64,000 nucleotides of DNA from Chloracidobacterium sp. (GCA_016712045.1 JADJRV010000002.1:243273-307272), one strand, 5' to 3'; positions 1-8,935 are shown, numbered from the stretch's first letter. Notes: generated by a model from the letters alone, not told the origin. Translations and numbers: made by a program.

Positions 1-48
1 TTGCTCAAATCAGCAAGATTTTTTAAGGATAGCTATTTTATTGCGAGA

Positions 49-1797
49 TTAGGCCGCCTCACTCTGCTTTACACGCTCGTTTCGATGCACCTTGTCGAGG
101 TAGCTTTGGGCGGCCACGGTCTTAAAAATATCGCGCTCTTCTTCATGGTCGGTGACCGGTTCGAGAGCGGTGTCCATGTAGTCAAAACGGGCAGGGTCGT
201 GTTTTATGCGTCGATAAATGAGCCGCATACGGATGAATAGAGCGGCCCATTGTAGATGCTTGCTAACCGTTTCGGCAAGGTAGCGTGGATAGAAAATGAG
301 CGGGTTTTCGATCGGCATACCGCTGCGTCTATTTTTGCGAGATTTGATACGAATAAAGCCGCCCTCAAGCGGGTGGATCGCCTCTATTTCGTGACACCCT
401 TTGAACCAAGTCACAAAAAACAGCATCTTGCCGGGGCTGGTGCCGGTTGCGGCCGCACGTTTGATGATCGTCTCCGCGTGTTCGAGCGAATAGTATTTTT
501 CCCACGCGGCGGCGTATGCCGCTTCCCATTCCTGCTTGGACATCTGGGAGTGTGCAGTAGTTACATGTGTGACATCGTACTTGTTCAGGTCGGGGTCCAT
601 TTCGACGCCGGCTTCGTGTAGTTTTTTGTGATCCTCAGAACCCGGCAGCGGCGTCAGGCAAAAGAATTCGAGCAGATCGATCGGCAGTTCGCGTTGGATA
701 ATACCGATGTCTCGCAAAATGCTCTCCTTTGTATCACTGGGAAATCCTAAAATGTATCCGCAGCAGATCACCATCCCGACATGCTTCCATTGGAGCAGCA
801 TCTTGCGATATTCGATCAGCTTGTTTTGCTGCTTTCTAGCACCGAGTAGCGTTTCGGGATTGATATTTTCGAGGCCGATAAAGACACGCTTGACACCGGC
901 ACGAGCCGATTTTTCAATAAAATTTGGCAGATGGTGACACTGTGTATCGACCTGGATGCTGAATTTGATATTGAGCTTTTCAACTTCGCGAAGGTGGATC
1001 AGACGGTCGAGGATCGCTTCCCAATCTTTGTTTCGGGCAAAATTGTCGTCGGTGATAAAAAATGAATGCAGCCCCTGCTCGACATTTTCACGCACGATCC
1101 TTTCAATATCGTCAGGCGAACGCCGCCGAGATACGCGTCCCTGCACATTTATAATGGTGCAAAACGAACACGCATACGGACAACCTCGTCCGGCATCAAA
1201 ACTTGTCGTCGAGCCGATCGTCCGCCTGACGCGGCCAGCCGGTAAAATGGGCGTGGCGACACCGCCGATATTCGGCAGGTCATCCATGAAGTTATAAAGC
1301 GGTTTAAGCTTGCCGTTCCATGCGTCGAGCAGCACTTGGCCCAGACGTCCCTCGGCTTCGCCGGCAAACAGGCTGATGCCCATTTCTGTAGCGCGGGCAA
1401 CTTGAGGATCGCGTTCCTTGAGCATTGCGATCGTTCCCGAAACGTGAAAGCCGCCAACGGCGACAGCGATGCCACGAGCACGAAGCGGAGCAGCAATATC
1501 GAGAGCACGCGGAAATTGGTTTGATTGCACCCCAACGAGCATCACCATTCCGGCATCTGCACTTTCGATGAGCTTTGCTATCCTGGGCAAATTGATGCGC
1601 GAATTTGTCTCGTCATACGAATGGATCTCGATACTAACGTCTTCGCCAAACAGTTTCTGGTCCGCACATTCATCCGCCAGCCCGTGCAAAACCGCCAGCG
1701 AATTTGACGGCATCGCCGAGCGAAACCACTGTATGACATAACCGTCATCGTCGTAATGCGACGGCTTGATCAGAACTAATACAAAGCGTTTTTTCAT
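49..1797 (-). CDS. B12-binding-domain radical SAM protein
   Basis: Predicted radical SAM enzyme of the cobalamin-binding class, 582 aa, cytosolic. The first ~160 residues look like a B12-binding Rossmann domain (an MVMLVGVQSNQ strand near residue 88, then a VAVGGFHVSG strand near 115). The radical SAM core follows, with the cluster-binding CxxxCxxC at C206, C210 and C213 inside GRGCPYACSFC. Such enzymes use B12 and SAM to methylate or rearrange unactivated carbons; the substrate cannot be read from the sequence. Known relatives include hopanoid and bacteriochlorophyll modifying enzymes, but no partner genes lie nearby to choose among them. The start ATG at 1797 gives a complete N-terminal beta strand. 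The gene is intact. Confidence 0.85.
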   Translation of the reverse strand: MKKRFVLVLIKPSHYDDDGYVIQWFRSAMPSNSLAVLHGLADECADQKLFGEDVSIEIHSYDETNSRINLPRIAKLIESADAGMVMLVGVQSNQFPRALDIAAPLRARGIAVAVGGFHVSGTIAMLKERDPQVARATEMGISLFAGEAEGRLGQVLLDAWNGKLKPLYNFMDDLPNIGGVATPILPAGRVRRTIGSTTSFDAGRGCPYACSFCTIINVQGRVSRRRSPDDIERIVRENVEQGLHSFFITDDNFARNKDWEAILDRLIHLREVEKLNIKFSIQVDTQCHHLPNFIEKSARAGVKRVFIGLENINPETLLGARKQQNKLIEYRKMLLQWKHVGMVICCGYILGFPSDTKESILRDIGIIQRELPIDLLEFFCLTPLPGSEDHKKLHEAGVEMDPDLNKYDVTHVTTAHSQMSKQEWEAAYAAAWEKYYSLEHAETIIKRAAATGTSPGKMLFFVTWFKGCHEIEAIHPLEGGFIRIKSRKNRRSGMPIENPLIFYPRYLAETVSKHLQWAALFIRMRLIYRRIKHDPARFDYMDTALEPVTDHEEERDIFKTVAAQSYLDKVHRNERVKQSEAA

Positions 1798-1850
1798 CTA
1801 CTGTTGCACGGATTGTATAGAAAATACGGACATATTACAAGAAGATACAA

Positions 1851-3173
1851 TTATAGCAATCCACGTTCTTTAACCTTTAGATAGCTCTCAAGGAGCTTAG
1901 GTGCGAGTGTCTGAGCCGTAACATCCAATGCCAGTCCGCCGAGTGTCTCGACGAGTCGAAGTGCGGATTCGCGCTGGTGGATGATCTCCTCGGCAGCGGA
2001 TTGTGTGAATACTTCTTTGATATCTTTCGGAGCATGGCCGACGGCGGCGTTGAGGTCGCGGTCGCCGATCGTGGCGACGAGCGGCAGGTGACGCGGGCGG
2101 AGAAGCTTGAGCGAATTTATCAATTCTTTCGAGCTGTCTTTATCAACCAGATCGGTGAGTATGACAACGAATGAGCGCTTTTTTGTGTTCGATGCGATGA
2201 ACTGAAACGCCCGTGCGTACGAAGGTTCTATCAGCTCGGGTTCGAGGTCGTGGAGCGATTCGAGCACGGCGTCGATGTGCTCTAGCCCGCGTTTTGGCGG
2301 CAGATATTTGCGGATGCGGCGGCCAAAAACGACGAGGCCGCAGTTGTCGCCCGCCCGTGCGCTTGCCGACATCAGCGCGAGCGAAGCGTGGATAGCCGTA
2401 TCAAATTTTGTCTCGTCGCCGATGCGTCCGGTCATCAGCCGTCCGGCGTCGATGGCGATCATCACAGTTTGATCTCGTTCTATCTGATATTGACGTGTTG
2501 TCAATTTTCCGCGCCTCGCGGTCGCGGTCCAAGAGATATGCCGCAGCTCGTCACCGCGAACATAGTCGCGCATTGATTCGAATTCACGCCCCTCGCCCCG
2601 TCTGACGGCACGGCGCTGTATCGCCAAAAATGAACGAGCACCGAGAGCTTTTAGCTCCATCTCGCGTGCCCGCCGCATATTTGGATAGACCTTGACCGTT
2701 TGCGGCTCGCCGAGCTGGCTCTGACACCAGACCAGCCCAAGCCGCGACAAATGACGCACGGCGATACGGCCAAACGCATACGCACCGCGTCTATGCGGCG
2801 TGACGTGATAGTAAAATTCGGCGGTAGATTGGGCGGCGACGTTAAATTCGGCTTCGCGTGATTCGTTGAGCGTCATCTCGGGTGGATATTCGTCTTTGAC
2901 GATGACGCGTATATCCCGGGGGCTGGCGTTGTCGATGACGAGACTGACCTTTGCCGCATCGCCGATGGCAAAGCGGCGGTCAAACTCACGCTTGATGACA
3001 AATTCCTCAGGCAGTTTGCGGCTCATGAAAAGATCTACGATCGCCGTCCCTATCAGCAAAATGTCATAGCCGACGACCGCATATTTCAGCGACGGAAACG
3101 TCCACGCCAAGCCGAGCGGCACGAGGCCCGCCGCCAGCAAAATGTAGAACCGTCGTGTAAAGACAAATCGCAT
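1851..3173 (-). CDS. DUF58 domain-containing protein
   Basis: 440 aa. Two hydrophobic segments at the N-terminus (residues ~8-25 and ~32-48) are followed by a beta-rich region, then the DUF58 signature near residues 190-215 (RRGEGREFESMRDYVRGDE, then RHISWTATARRGKL). The C-terminal half has a von Willebrand A-like fold with an AIDAG strand. DUF58 proteins usually sit beside a MoxR AAA+ ATPase and a transglutaminase; neither is in the window on this side, so the partner may lie elsewhere. It lies downstream of no other minus-strand gene and 53 bp from the radical SAM gene, so the two could be cotranscribed. Intact. Confidence 0.85.
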   Translation of the reverse strand: MRFVFTRRFYILLAAGLVPLGLAWTFPSLKYAVVGYDILLIGTAIVDLFMSRKLPEEFVIKREFDRRFAIGDAAKVSLVIDNASPRDIRVIVKDEYPPEMTLNESREAEFNVAAQSTAEFYYHVTPHRRGAYAFGRIAVRHLSRLGLVWCQSQLGEPQTVKVYPNMRRAREMELKALGARSFLAIQRRAVRRGEGREFESMRDYVRGDELRHISWTATARRGKLTTRQYQIERDQTVMIAIDAGRLMTGRIGDETKFDTAIHASLALMSASARAGDNCGLVVFGRRIRKYLPPKRGLEHIDAVLESLHDLEPELIEPSYARAFQFIASNTKKRSFVVILTDLVDKDSSKELINSLKLLRPRHLPLVATIGDRDLNAAVGHAPKDIKEVFTQSAAEEIIHQRESALRLVETLGGLALDVTAQTLAPKLLESYLKVKERGLL

Positions 3174-3282
3174 CAGATGCCGAGATTATATCACGCCCAC
3201 GGCAAATTAATTATTTCCGGCAAAAGCAACTAAATCGGCCCGCGATGGCTCAAATAGCTAGCTATTTTTGGAGATACGAAGC

Positions 3283-3780
3283 GTGAAATTTTTATGCACG
3301 ATCCTGTTTTGTTTTATATTGTCCGTCGGGGCTTTTGCTCAGGGCGATGCAGTCCCGGCTCTAGGCGTTAAGGAACTGTATCTCGCAAAGGACGACGGCA
3401 AAGGCAAGGCGGGCGAACAAGTAAGCGAATTTTCGACCGGCGATATCCCGATCTATTGCGTTGTGATGCTCGATACGGCAGCAAAAGTGACCGTTAAGAT
3501 GAATTTTGTAGCCGTCAGCGTCAGCGGCGTAAAGCCCGACACCAAGGTCGTGACGGCCAGCTACACAATGAAAGAGGGCCAAAACCGGGTAAATTTTACC
3601 GGCACGCCCGAGGGTAAATGGACGCCGGGAAAATATCGCGTCGATATATTTATCGACGGCAAGATCGCCCGCGACCTAGCGTTTGAGATCAAAGGCAGCG
3701 GCGGTAACACAGACGCAGTAAAATCATTTGCCCCAACCGACACACCAAAATCCCCGCCAAAACGGACACGCAAACCTTAA
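3283..3780 (+). CDS. secreted hypothetical protein
   Basis: About 165 aa with a clear signal peptide (MKFLCTILFCFILSVGAFAQ). I place the start at GTG 3283, because GGAG lies at 3270-3273 with a suitable 9-base gap; an in-frame TTG at 3268 would put that GGAG inside the gene. The mature protein is beta-rich and ends with the pattern GKWTPGKYRVDIFIDGK...AFEI, which I recognise as a recurrent ending of small secreted proteins in this group but cannot name. The tail is Pro/Lys-rich (about the last 20 residues). No enzyme motif is visible. Confidence 0.6.
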   Translation: MKFLCTILFCFILSVGAFAQGDAVPALGVKELYLAKDDGKGKAGEQVSEFSTGDIPIYCVVMLDTAAKVTVKMNFVAVSVSGVKPDTKVVTASYTMKEGQNRVNFTGTPEGKWTPGKYRVDIFIDGKIARDLAFEIKGSGGNTDAVKSFAPTDTPKSPPKRTRKP

Positions 3781-3858
3781 ATGTAGCGAAATCGCGCGCC
3801 TTACCCCGATTCTTCTTCGTTGGATGCTCCAAATCATCCACACCGGATCCCCTCAATT

Positions 3859-4383
3859 CTATTTAGAAGGTTTATTTAGTGACAAATAATTCAGAAACAG
3901 GAAAACTATCCCAAAAACAAACATACCAATTCCGAAGTACATATACTTTTTGTCCTGATAACGCTCGGCGGTCAAAACCTTTTCGGGGTCGAGTCTAAAG
4001 TTCTGTGCATCAATGCCGACCAACCAATCATCAGTAGGGGTAATGGTTGATACCTTTACATCCTTCTCTTCCCAATTTGGGGATGATAATTGTGATTTCC
4101 CCTCTACATCCAAATGGATTGTAGAAACCCAGAAAGTTCCTTTGTTGGTTTCGATACGAAAAGCCCCACCCGACTCAGCCAACCGAACCGAAAATATGTC
4201 TACAGACTGCCTGTGAAATTCGCCAATATTTTTTGAACTACTTTGATATCCCCATAGCCCCAACATGCCACCAGCAATCAGAATGGTCAAGCCGAAATAA
4301 TAATACCGTCTGTTATCACGATCCAAAAGCGAAATCACCAATGGAACCGAGACTGAAATTAGAAATAAAATTAGAAACGTCAT
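3859..4383 (-). CDS. membrane protein of unknown function
   Basis: 174 aa. Two transmembrane segments lie at the N-terminus (residues ~2-20 and ~28-46), a soluble domain of about 85 residues follows, and one more membrane segment lies near the C-terminus (YFGIGMFVFGIVFLFLNYL). Codon use is more AT-rich than in neighbouring genes. I recognise no family. It faces the RRM gene across a 330-bp non-coding stretch. Confidence 0.5.
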   Translation of the reverse strand: MTFLILFLISVSVPLVISLLDRDNRRYYYFGLTILIAGGMLGLWGYQSSSKNIGEFHRQSVDIFSVRLAESGGAFRIETNKGTFWVSTIHLDVEGKSQLSSPNWEEKDVKVSTITPTDDWLVGIDAQNFRLDPEKVLTAERYQDKKYMYFGIGMFVFGIVFLFLNYLSLNKPSK

Positions 4384-4715
4384 CGGATCTTTTCGCCAGC
4401 TATCCTATATCTTCATAATTAAAAATGGTGGTAAAACTGGGGTCAGGCCTGCGATTCTGCGATTCTGTTTCTTTTCCTGGCTCTTTCCAAATCGGCAAAA
4501 CCCGCATAACCCGCATAATACGTCAAAGCTCGCAAAATAGCATTTAAATCGGTTCGCAGATCTGATAGTTTTATTACACTTTTGGATCTTTGAGAACGTA
4601 CGACATTTTGATTGTGGGATGGTTTGGGGCAGTTGACACCTATTCCTTGGGTTATTGAATAAAAAAAGAGACTGCCTTTTCAGACAGCCTCTTTTCTTAA
4701 TTTCTAGCGTCGCTA
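4384..4715. other. non-coding stretch with short tandem words and a terminator
   Basis: No convincing gene. It contains an 8-bp tandem word (GCGATTCT at 4451 and 4459) and a 9-bp tandem word (CCCGCATAA at 4501 and 4510), a GGGGTCAGGCC string at 4440-4450, and the terminator of the RRM gene at its right end. Confidence 0.5.
4664..4695 (-). terminator. rho-independent terminator of the RRM gene
   Basis: Read on the minus strand: a 13-bp stem (AAAAGAGGCTGTC with GGCAGTCTCTTTT, two G-U pairs), a short A-rich loop and a downstream T-rich run. It lies 20 bases past the stop of the RRM gene. Confidence 0.85.
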
Positions 4716-5024
4716 CTACCAGCGACCGCCGCCGCCGCCGCCGTAGCCGCCGCCGCCGCCGCGTCCGCCGCGGTCTTCGCGGGGTTTGGCTTCGTTGACT
4801 TTGATCTCACGGCCGGCAAATTCGGTGCCGTTGAGCTCGGCGATAGCTTTTTCGCCATCTTCCTGGTTAGCCATTTCGACAAAACCAAAACCGCGCGAGC
4901 GGCCTGTTTCGCGGTCTTCGACTACGGTTGCTGATTCGACAGCACCGATCGACGCAAAAAGCTCTTCGAGGTCGTGGCTCCCCGTTTGAAATGAGAGATT
5001 ACCAACATATAGTTTCATTGACAT
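4716..5024 (-). CDS. glycine-rich RNA-binding protein, single RRM
   Basis: 102 aa. One RRM domain fills residues 1-80: RNP2 is LYVGNL near residue 5, and RNP1 is RGFGFVEM near residue 44. A short Gly/Arg tail (GGRGGGGGYGGGGGG type) follows. This is the bacterial and cyanobacterial Rbp architecture, often cold-induced, binding single-stranded RNA. Two ATGs lie close together (5024 and 5018); the first is used here. The 5' leader up to the next gene is about 266 bp with no open frame, long enough for post-transcriptional control, but I see no defined structure in it. A strong terminator follows. Confidence 0.93.
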   Translation of the reverse strand: MSMKLYVGNLSFQTGSHDLEELFASIGAVESATVVEDRETGRSRGFGFVEMANQEDGEKAIAELNGTEFAGREIKVNEAKPREDRGGRGGGGGYGGGGGGRW

Positions 5025-5290
5025 AATAAATATTTACCTTTTCCCGAAGGGGATGAATTAAAGCAGGACGTGATCGGGATCTGTTTCGGAAAATCGGTTC
5101 TGTGTCCGCCGGACCAACGTCTCGCTCTTAAATGAGCTGCTTTTAATACCAAATACCAGCCGACCCTCGAACCGTCCAAAACACTTACGTTAGTCGTGGG
5201 CACATCACCGCTGATGTGCGAGAGCAGGATTAACAGCGTTTATGATGCACCGTAAGGCGTTGCGTTGCAAGCTGGAATTAGTAATTTTGA

Positions 5291-6076
5291 CTAGTCTAAA
5301 TCCACAAGATGTTTTATAGCGTCGATGTGCAGTTGTGCGGCCTGCTCGCCAAGGGCGATAAATTCGTCGCGCTTGCCGATCTGGTCGGGCCTGAGGTGCT
5401 CGATCTGCGGGACAATTACCAGATCGGCGTTTTGGTGCTGATGTAGCGAAGTTGCGCGGATCAATGCCAATACGGACCGGATGCCGATCGACAGGCCGTT
5501 CGTCGCTGATGACTCAAACCGCTCGCCGCAGGTCAGCACATCGACCGCGATCACAATGTCCGCTCCCATTTCGCGAACGATGTCGACCGGCATCACCATC
5601 GTTACGCCGCCATCAACGAGCCGCCGTCCGCTAGCGTCTTTGACCGGAGCAAAGAGCCCCGGCACCGCACAGCTTGCGCGGATGGCCGTTATCAGATCAC
5701 CCGTGTCTTTGAGGATCACCGTTTCGCCCTTTGCCGGATCATATGCGACTGCGGCAAACGGGATCGCGAGATCCTCAAAGCGTACTACGGGAAAATGACG
5801 CGTTAAAAAATGGCCCATCGGGGCGTTTGACAGCATCCCGCCGATCGAGAAAGATGGCCGCATCATATTGGTAAAGCGGACCATTTGCGTCATGGCGACG
5901 ATCTGATCGACCGACATGCCCGCGGCCAAAGCACCGCCGACGATCGATCCGGCGGATGTCCCGGCGACCATATCGATAGGTATGTTGTGCTCGGCCAGCA
6001 CCTTTAATACGCCAACGTGGGCAAAGCCGCGTGCGCCGCCGCCGGAAAGTGCAAGGCCGATCTTTTTACGGTCCAT
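5291..6076 (-). CDS. patatin-like phospholipase
   Basis: 261 aa. The oxyanion-hole motif GGGARG is at residues 12-17, the nucleophile elbow GTSAG has Ser41, and the catalytic Asp is in DGG at Asp155. These three make a complete Ser-Asp dyad lipase of the RssA/YchK size class with no signal peptide, so it acts in the cytosol or at the inner membrane face. The frame stays open to 6223, but the ATG at 6076 fits the family start (MDRKKIGLALSGGG) and leaves 49 bp to the divergent peptidase gene, so I use it. The substrate is presumably a phospholipid acyl ester. Confidence 0.92.
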   Translation of the reverse strand: MDRKKIGLALSGGGARGFAHVGVLKVLAEHNIPIDMVAGTSAGSIVGGALAAGMSVDQIVAMTQMVRFTNMMRPSFSIGGMLSNAPMGHFLTRHFPVVRFEDLAIPFAAVAYDPAKGETVILKDTGDLITAIRASCAVPGLFAPVKDASGRRLVDGGVTMVMPVDIVREMGADIVIAVDVLTCGERFESSATNGLSIGIRSVLALIRATSLHQHQNADLVIVPQIEHLRPDQIGKRDEFIALGEQAAQLHIDAIKHLVDLD

Positions 6077-6125
6077 AGATGAAATTGATTTTAACTGTTG
6101 TATATGAAAAACTTGAAATCCAGCG

Positions 6126-7490
6126 ATGACTCCTAAGGAATCAATTTTATCGGGCACTAACGCCGCTGTTTCCGATCTCGCGGCGGGCGGTGACGTTTGC
6201 CCAGTCTGCGCGCGTTTGCCCAAAGACGGTTTTGTCGAGCTCGATTCACTTGCGTCAGATATTCAACGGCTGATCCGTGCAAATGCTCCTGACACGGGCG
6301 AGATCAGCGAAGTGTGCGGACGCTGCACCCGGCTATTTGAGCGTGCCAAAGATCAGATCATCCACGACGCGGCGATGCAAAAAGACGGCTCGCACGTGCT
6401 GTCCACGCCGCTCAGGCTCGATGCCGATGAGCGTTTTACGGGCAAGGGCGTGACGATCGCTTTTCTCGACTCCGGGTTTTATCCTCACGTCGATCTGCAA
6501 AACCGGATCCTCGCGTATCGCAACCTGCTTGATGAAGAGGGCGATACGTCGTCGCTCTTTGAACCGGACGTTGCGAGCTGGCACGGGATGATGACGTCGG
6601 TCGTGGCTGCGGGTAACGGTTCGCTGTCAAACGGTTTTTATCGCGGCATCGCTCCTGATGCCGAGGTGGCACTGGTAAAACTCGCGGCAACGGGCCGAAT
6701 CACCGATCAAAATATCCAGGACGGGCTCGAATGGGTGCTCACCAATCGCGAGAAATATAACATTCGCGTCGTCAATGTCTCAGCCGGCGGCGATGATGAG
6801 CAGAGCTATCTACACGACCCGCTCTCGCAAACCGTCGAGGCGTGTTCCGCGGCGGGCATTACGGTCGTCTGTGCTATTGGCAACGCCGGGCATCTGCCAA
6901 ATCATCCTGTGATGGCGCCCGCCAGCGCTCCGTCGTGTATCGCGGTTGGCGGTTTGGATGACAATAATTCGATCAATCGTGCAAAACGCGGTATGTACCG
7001 TTCATCATACGGGCCGACGATCGATGGGCTGCAAAAGCCCGAGGTTATCGCGTCGTCGATCTGGGTCCCGGCGCCGATCCTGCCAAACACGCCAACTGCC
7101 AATCAGGCTGAGCTGCTCGATAAACTTGATAAGAGTGCCGACAACGAGCTGCATGAGATCATCCACGAAAATAGTGGTATCGACCCTGAGCTGGACGCGG
7201 CTCTCGACCGTCCGGTACACATCATCCGTCAGATCATCACGCTCAAATTCCGTCGTGAAAACGTGATAACCAAACACTACAAATACGTTGACGGCACATC
7301 ATTTTCGGCCCCGATCGTCTCGTCGGTCGTTGCTCAAATGCTCGAAGCAAACCCCGCTCTTACACCATCCGACATCAAACGCATCCTTATCTCAACCGCC
7401 GAACGTCTGCCCCATTACGAAGTCGACCGCCAAGGCTGGGGCGTCATCGACCCGCGAAGGGCAGTCGAGATGGCGCTCGCATACAAATAG
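6126..7490 (+). CDS. S8 (subtilisin-like) serine peptidase with N-terminal Cys pairs
   Basis: 454 aa. The catalytic triad is visible: Asp115 in FLDSGF, His153 in WHGMMTS (in place of the usual HGTHVAG) and Ser392 in DGTSFSAP. Before the peptidase domain lie two CxxC pairs, C25/C28 and C64/C67, spaced like a zinc ribbon or a treble-clef knuckle. There is no signal peptide or propeptide, so a cytosolic protease is likely. A long insertion (about 60 residues, Asp/Glu-rich) separates the oxyanion region from the Ser motif. It diverges from the patatin gene across 49 bp. Intact. Confidence 0.88.
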   Translation: MTPKESILSGTNAAVSDLAAGGDVCPVCARLPKDGFVELDSLASDIQRLIRANAPDTGEISEVCGRCTRLFERAKDQIIHDAAMQKDGSHVLSTPLRLDADERFTGKGVTIAFLDSGFYPHVDLQNRILAYRNLLDEEGDTSSLFEPDVASWHGMMTSVVAAGNGSLSNGFYRGIAPDAEVALVKLAATGRITDQNIQDGLEWVLTNREKYNIRVVNVSAGGDDEQSYLHDPLSQTVEACSAAGITVVCAIGNAGHLPNHPVMAPASAPSCIAVGGLDDNNSINRAKRGMYRSSYGPTIDGLQKPEVIASSIWVPAPILPNTPTANQAELLDKLDKSADNELHEIIHENSGIDPELDAALDRPVHIIRQIITLKFRRENVITKHYKYVDGTSFSAPIVSSVVAQMLEANPALTPSDIKRILISTAERLPHYEVDRQGWGVIDPRRAVEMALAYK

Positions 7491-7796
7491 ATCTCTCAAC
7501 CGTCGGAGACGGTGATATATTTGTAGCCCACATCGCAAGATGTGGGTAGATGTGCATATTGTGTATGAACCGTCGGAGACGGTGACATAACGATTACGAC
7601 GCGTGATTATGCCGCCATTTCCAACGGCTCGGAATGATATTGACCATACACCCACAGTTCGCACTGTGGGCTACAAATATGGCGTCGGCTCCGCCGACTC
7701 GGTTCGCGGTGAAAATAGGTTCAAGAGTATTAACCGCACAAAACGCAGATAAGAAAAAAATCTTATCTGCGCTATCCGTGTATTCTGTGGCCAATC
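7491..7796. repeat. intergenic cluster of palindromes
   Basis: 306 bp with no gene but five tight palindromes: ACCGTCGGAGACGGT at 7499-7513 and again at 7569-7583, CCCACATCGCAAGATGTGGG at 7527-7546, CCCACAGTTCGCACTGTGGG at 7651-7670, and GTCGGCTCCGCCGAC at 7684-7698. TTTGTAGCCCAC (about 7520-7530) recurs inverted as GTGGGCTACAAA (about 7666-7677). A sixth hairpin, CGCAGATAAGA / TCTTATCTGCG, lies at 7744-7771. Confidence 0.85.
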
Positions 7797-8516
7797 TTAA
7801 TTACCGTTGCCCGGCGGGCGATTGCCGGTCATTGACGGTGGACGCGGGCCCATGCGAGGCGTTGGTGTCGGTGCCGGGCGGTTTGTGTTTGCCGGACGTG
7901 TCGGTGTCGGCGAAGCCGCGGGGGTTGGCGAAGGCGTCGGTGTTACAGACGGGCTTGGTTTTGGTGTCGGCGACGTCGTTGGCGACGGTGTCGGTGTTTT
8001 AACGTTGGCGTTCAGATTTGTGTTGAGATTGGTGTTGAAATTTGAATTGGCGTTAAAGTTAAAATTCGAATCAAACCCGACATTTGTGTTCAGATTTACG
8101 TTCTGATTCGCGTTCATGTTGGTGTTGACGTTCATGTTCGCCGGTTTGTCTTTTTGTAGGAACCAGAAAAGTCCCGCACCGCACGCCAAGATAAACAGCG
8201 TTCCAAAAATCGTCAGCACGACGGTTTTTGCCGTATTTGATTGAGGCGGAGGCGGAACATACGCCTGAGCAGTTCGCGGACGGACTGGCGGCACGGCGGC
8301 CGGTTGCGAGGTCGGTATTACGATGCGCTCGCCTGATCCGGTCGTATCGGCCTTACGAATAATGACCGTCTCTTCGCCAAAGTCGTCTTCGACATTTTCG
8401 CTCGGCATGGCGGTAAAGCTCGGCTGGGCGTCTTCGATCAGCGGCGTGCCGTCCTTGGTGCAAAATTTGATGATCTCTTCGTCAAACTGCTCGTTGCATT
8501 TGGGGCAATATTTCAT
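7797..8516 (-). CDS. zinc-ribbon membrane protein with Asn- and Pro/Thr-rich tail
   Basis: 239 aa from the ATG at 8516 (MKYCPKCNEQF); the open frame runs 18 codons further, but the CPKC zinc ribbon (CPKC...FCTKDG) is normally at the extreme N-terminus. A ~60-residue linker follows, then one membrane helix (VVLTIFGTLFILACGAGLFWFL), then about 45 residues of alternating Asn (NVNTNMNANQN style) and a Thr-Pro-Ser tail ending in a Pro/Gly/Asn-rich stretch. The plan is a cytosolic zinc ribbon, a single helix and a disordered outer tail. Proteins of this plan are frequent in Acidobacteriota; their role is unknown. Confidence 0.75.
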   Translation of the reverse strand: MKYCPKCNEQFDEEIIKFCTKDGTPLIEDAQPSFTAMPSENVEDDFGEETVIIRKADTTGSGERIVIPTSQPAAVPPVRPRTAQAYVPPPPQSNTAKTVVLTIFGTLFILACGAGLFWFLQKDKPANMNVNTNMNANQNVNLNTNVGFDSNFNFNANSNFNTNLNTNLNANVKTPTPSPTTSPTPKPSPSVTPTPSPTPAASPTPTRPANTNRPAPTPTPRMGPRPPSMTGNRPPGNGN

Positions 8517-8651
8517 GGTGTCGTATCTGAGCCTCGCTTTTGATATCAGGCGGGAATTTGGAAACGTCACATTTTATCACGATTTAGTACGCCGAAAACA
8601 ATAGGGCGTTTAATTTGGGAAGGGAAGCCTTTGCGGTGCTTTTCGATCTTG

Positions 8652-8716
8652 GCGGCTTTGCGTGAGGAGCGGGTGGTTTCCCGCAAAGCCGCAAAGTCCG
8701 CAAAGAAGGAGCAAAG
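8652..8716. repeat. GCAAAG-word imperfect inverted repeat
   Basis: GCAAAG occurs at 8683, 8691, 8700 and 8711 (steps of 8, 9 and 11 bp). The inverted word CTTTGC lies at 8656, so GCGGCTTTGCG can pair with CGCAAAGCCGC. Confidence 0.75.
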
Positions 8717-8752
8717 TAGGAAAAGATGGAGCGATGCAATTCGGTCAAAAAC

Positions 8753-8778
8753 AGAAAAAATGCGGCCTTTTGGGCCGC
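8753..8778 (-). terminator. rho-independent terminator after the ankyrin gene
   Basis: On the minus strand, GCGGCC / GGCCGC (8762-8778) is a 6-bp GC stem with a 5-base loop, followed by ATTTTTT. It lies about 160 bp past the ankyrin stop. Confidence 0.7.
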
Positions 8779-8935
8779 AAAATTGATAATTGAGCTGTTA
8801 CATTTTGACTCAAACGGCCCAAAACAGTATTTCTCGTGTGTCAAAAGAAAAATGTTATCGGTAAACCGCTCGCGTCTCTCCGCTCCGCCGCGTCACCCGT
8901 AAATCGGATTTCCTCCGCAACCGCCGCGATCAACA

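Larger units (their letters stand above)
8517..8935. other. non-coding stretch with GCAAAG-word repeat
   Basis: No gene seen. It holds the GCAAAG inverted element (8652-8716) and the terminator of the ankyrin gene (8753-8778). The rest shows nothing I can name. Confidence 0.5.

Noticed and set aside
1..240. 79-aa open frame at the left edge
   Set aside because: It lies opposite the end of the radical SAM gene and has no recognisable feature.
5100..5130. GGACCAA string in the RRM leader as part of the TTGGTCC family
   Set aside because: A single copy without a tandem or inverted partner.
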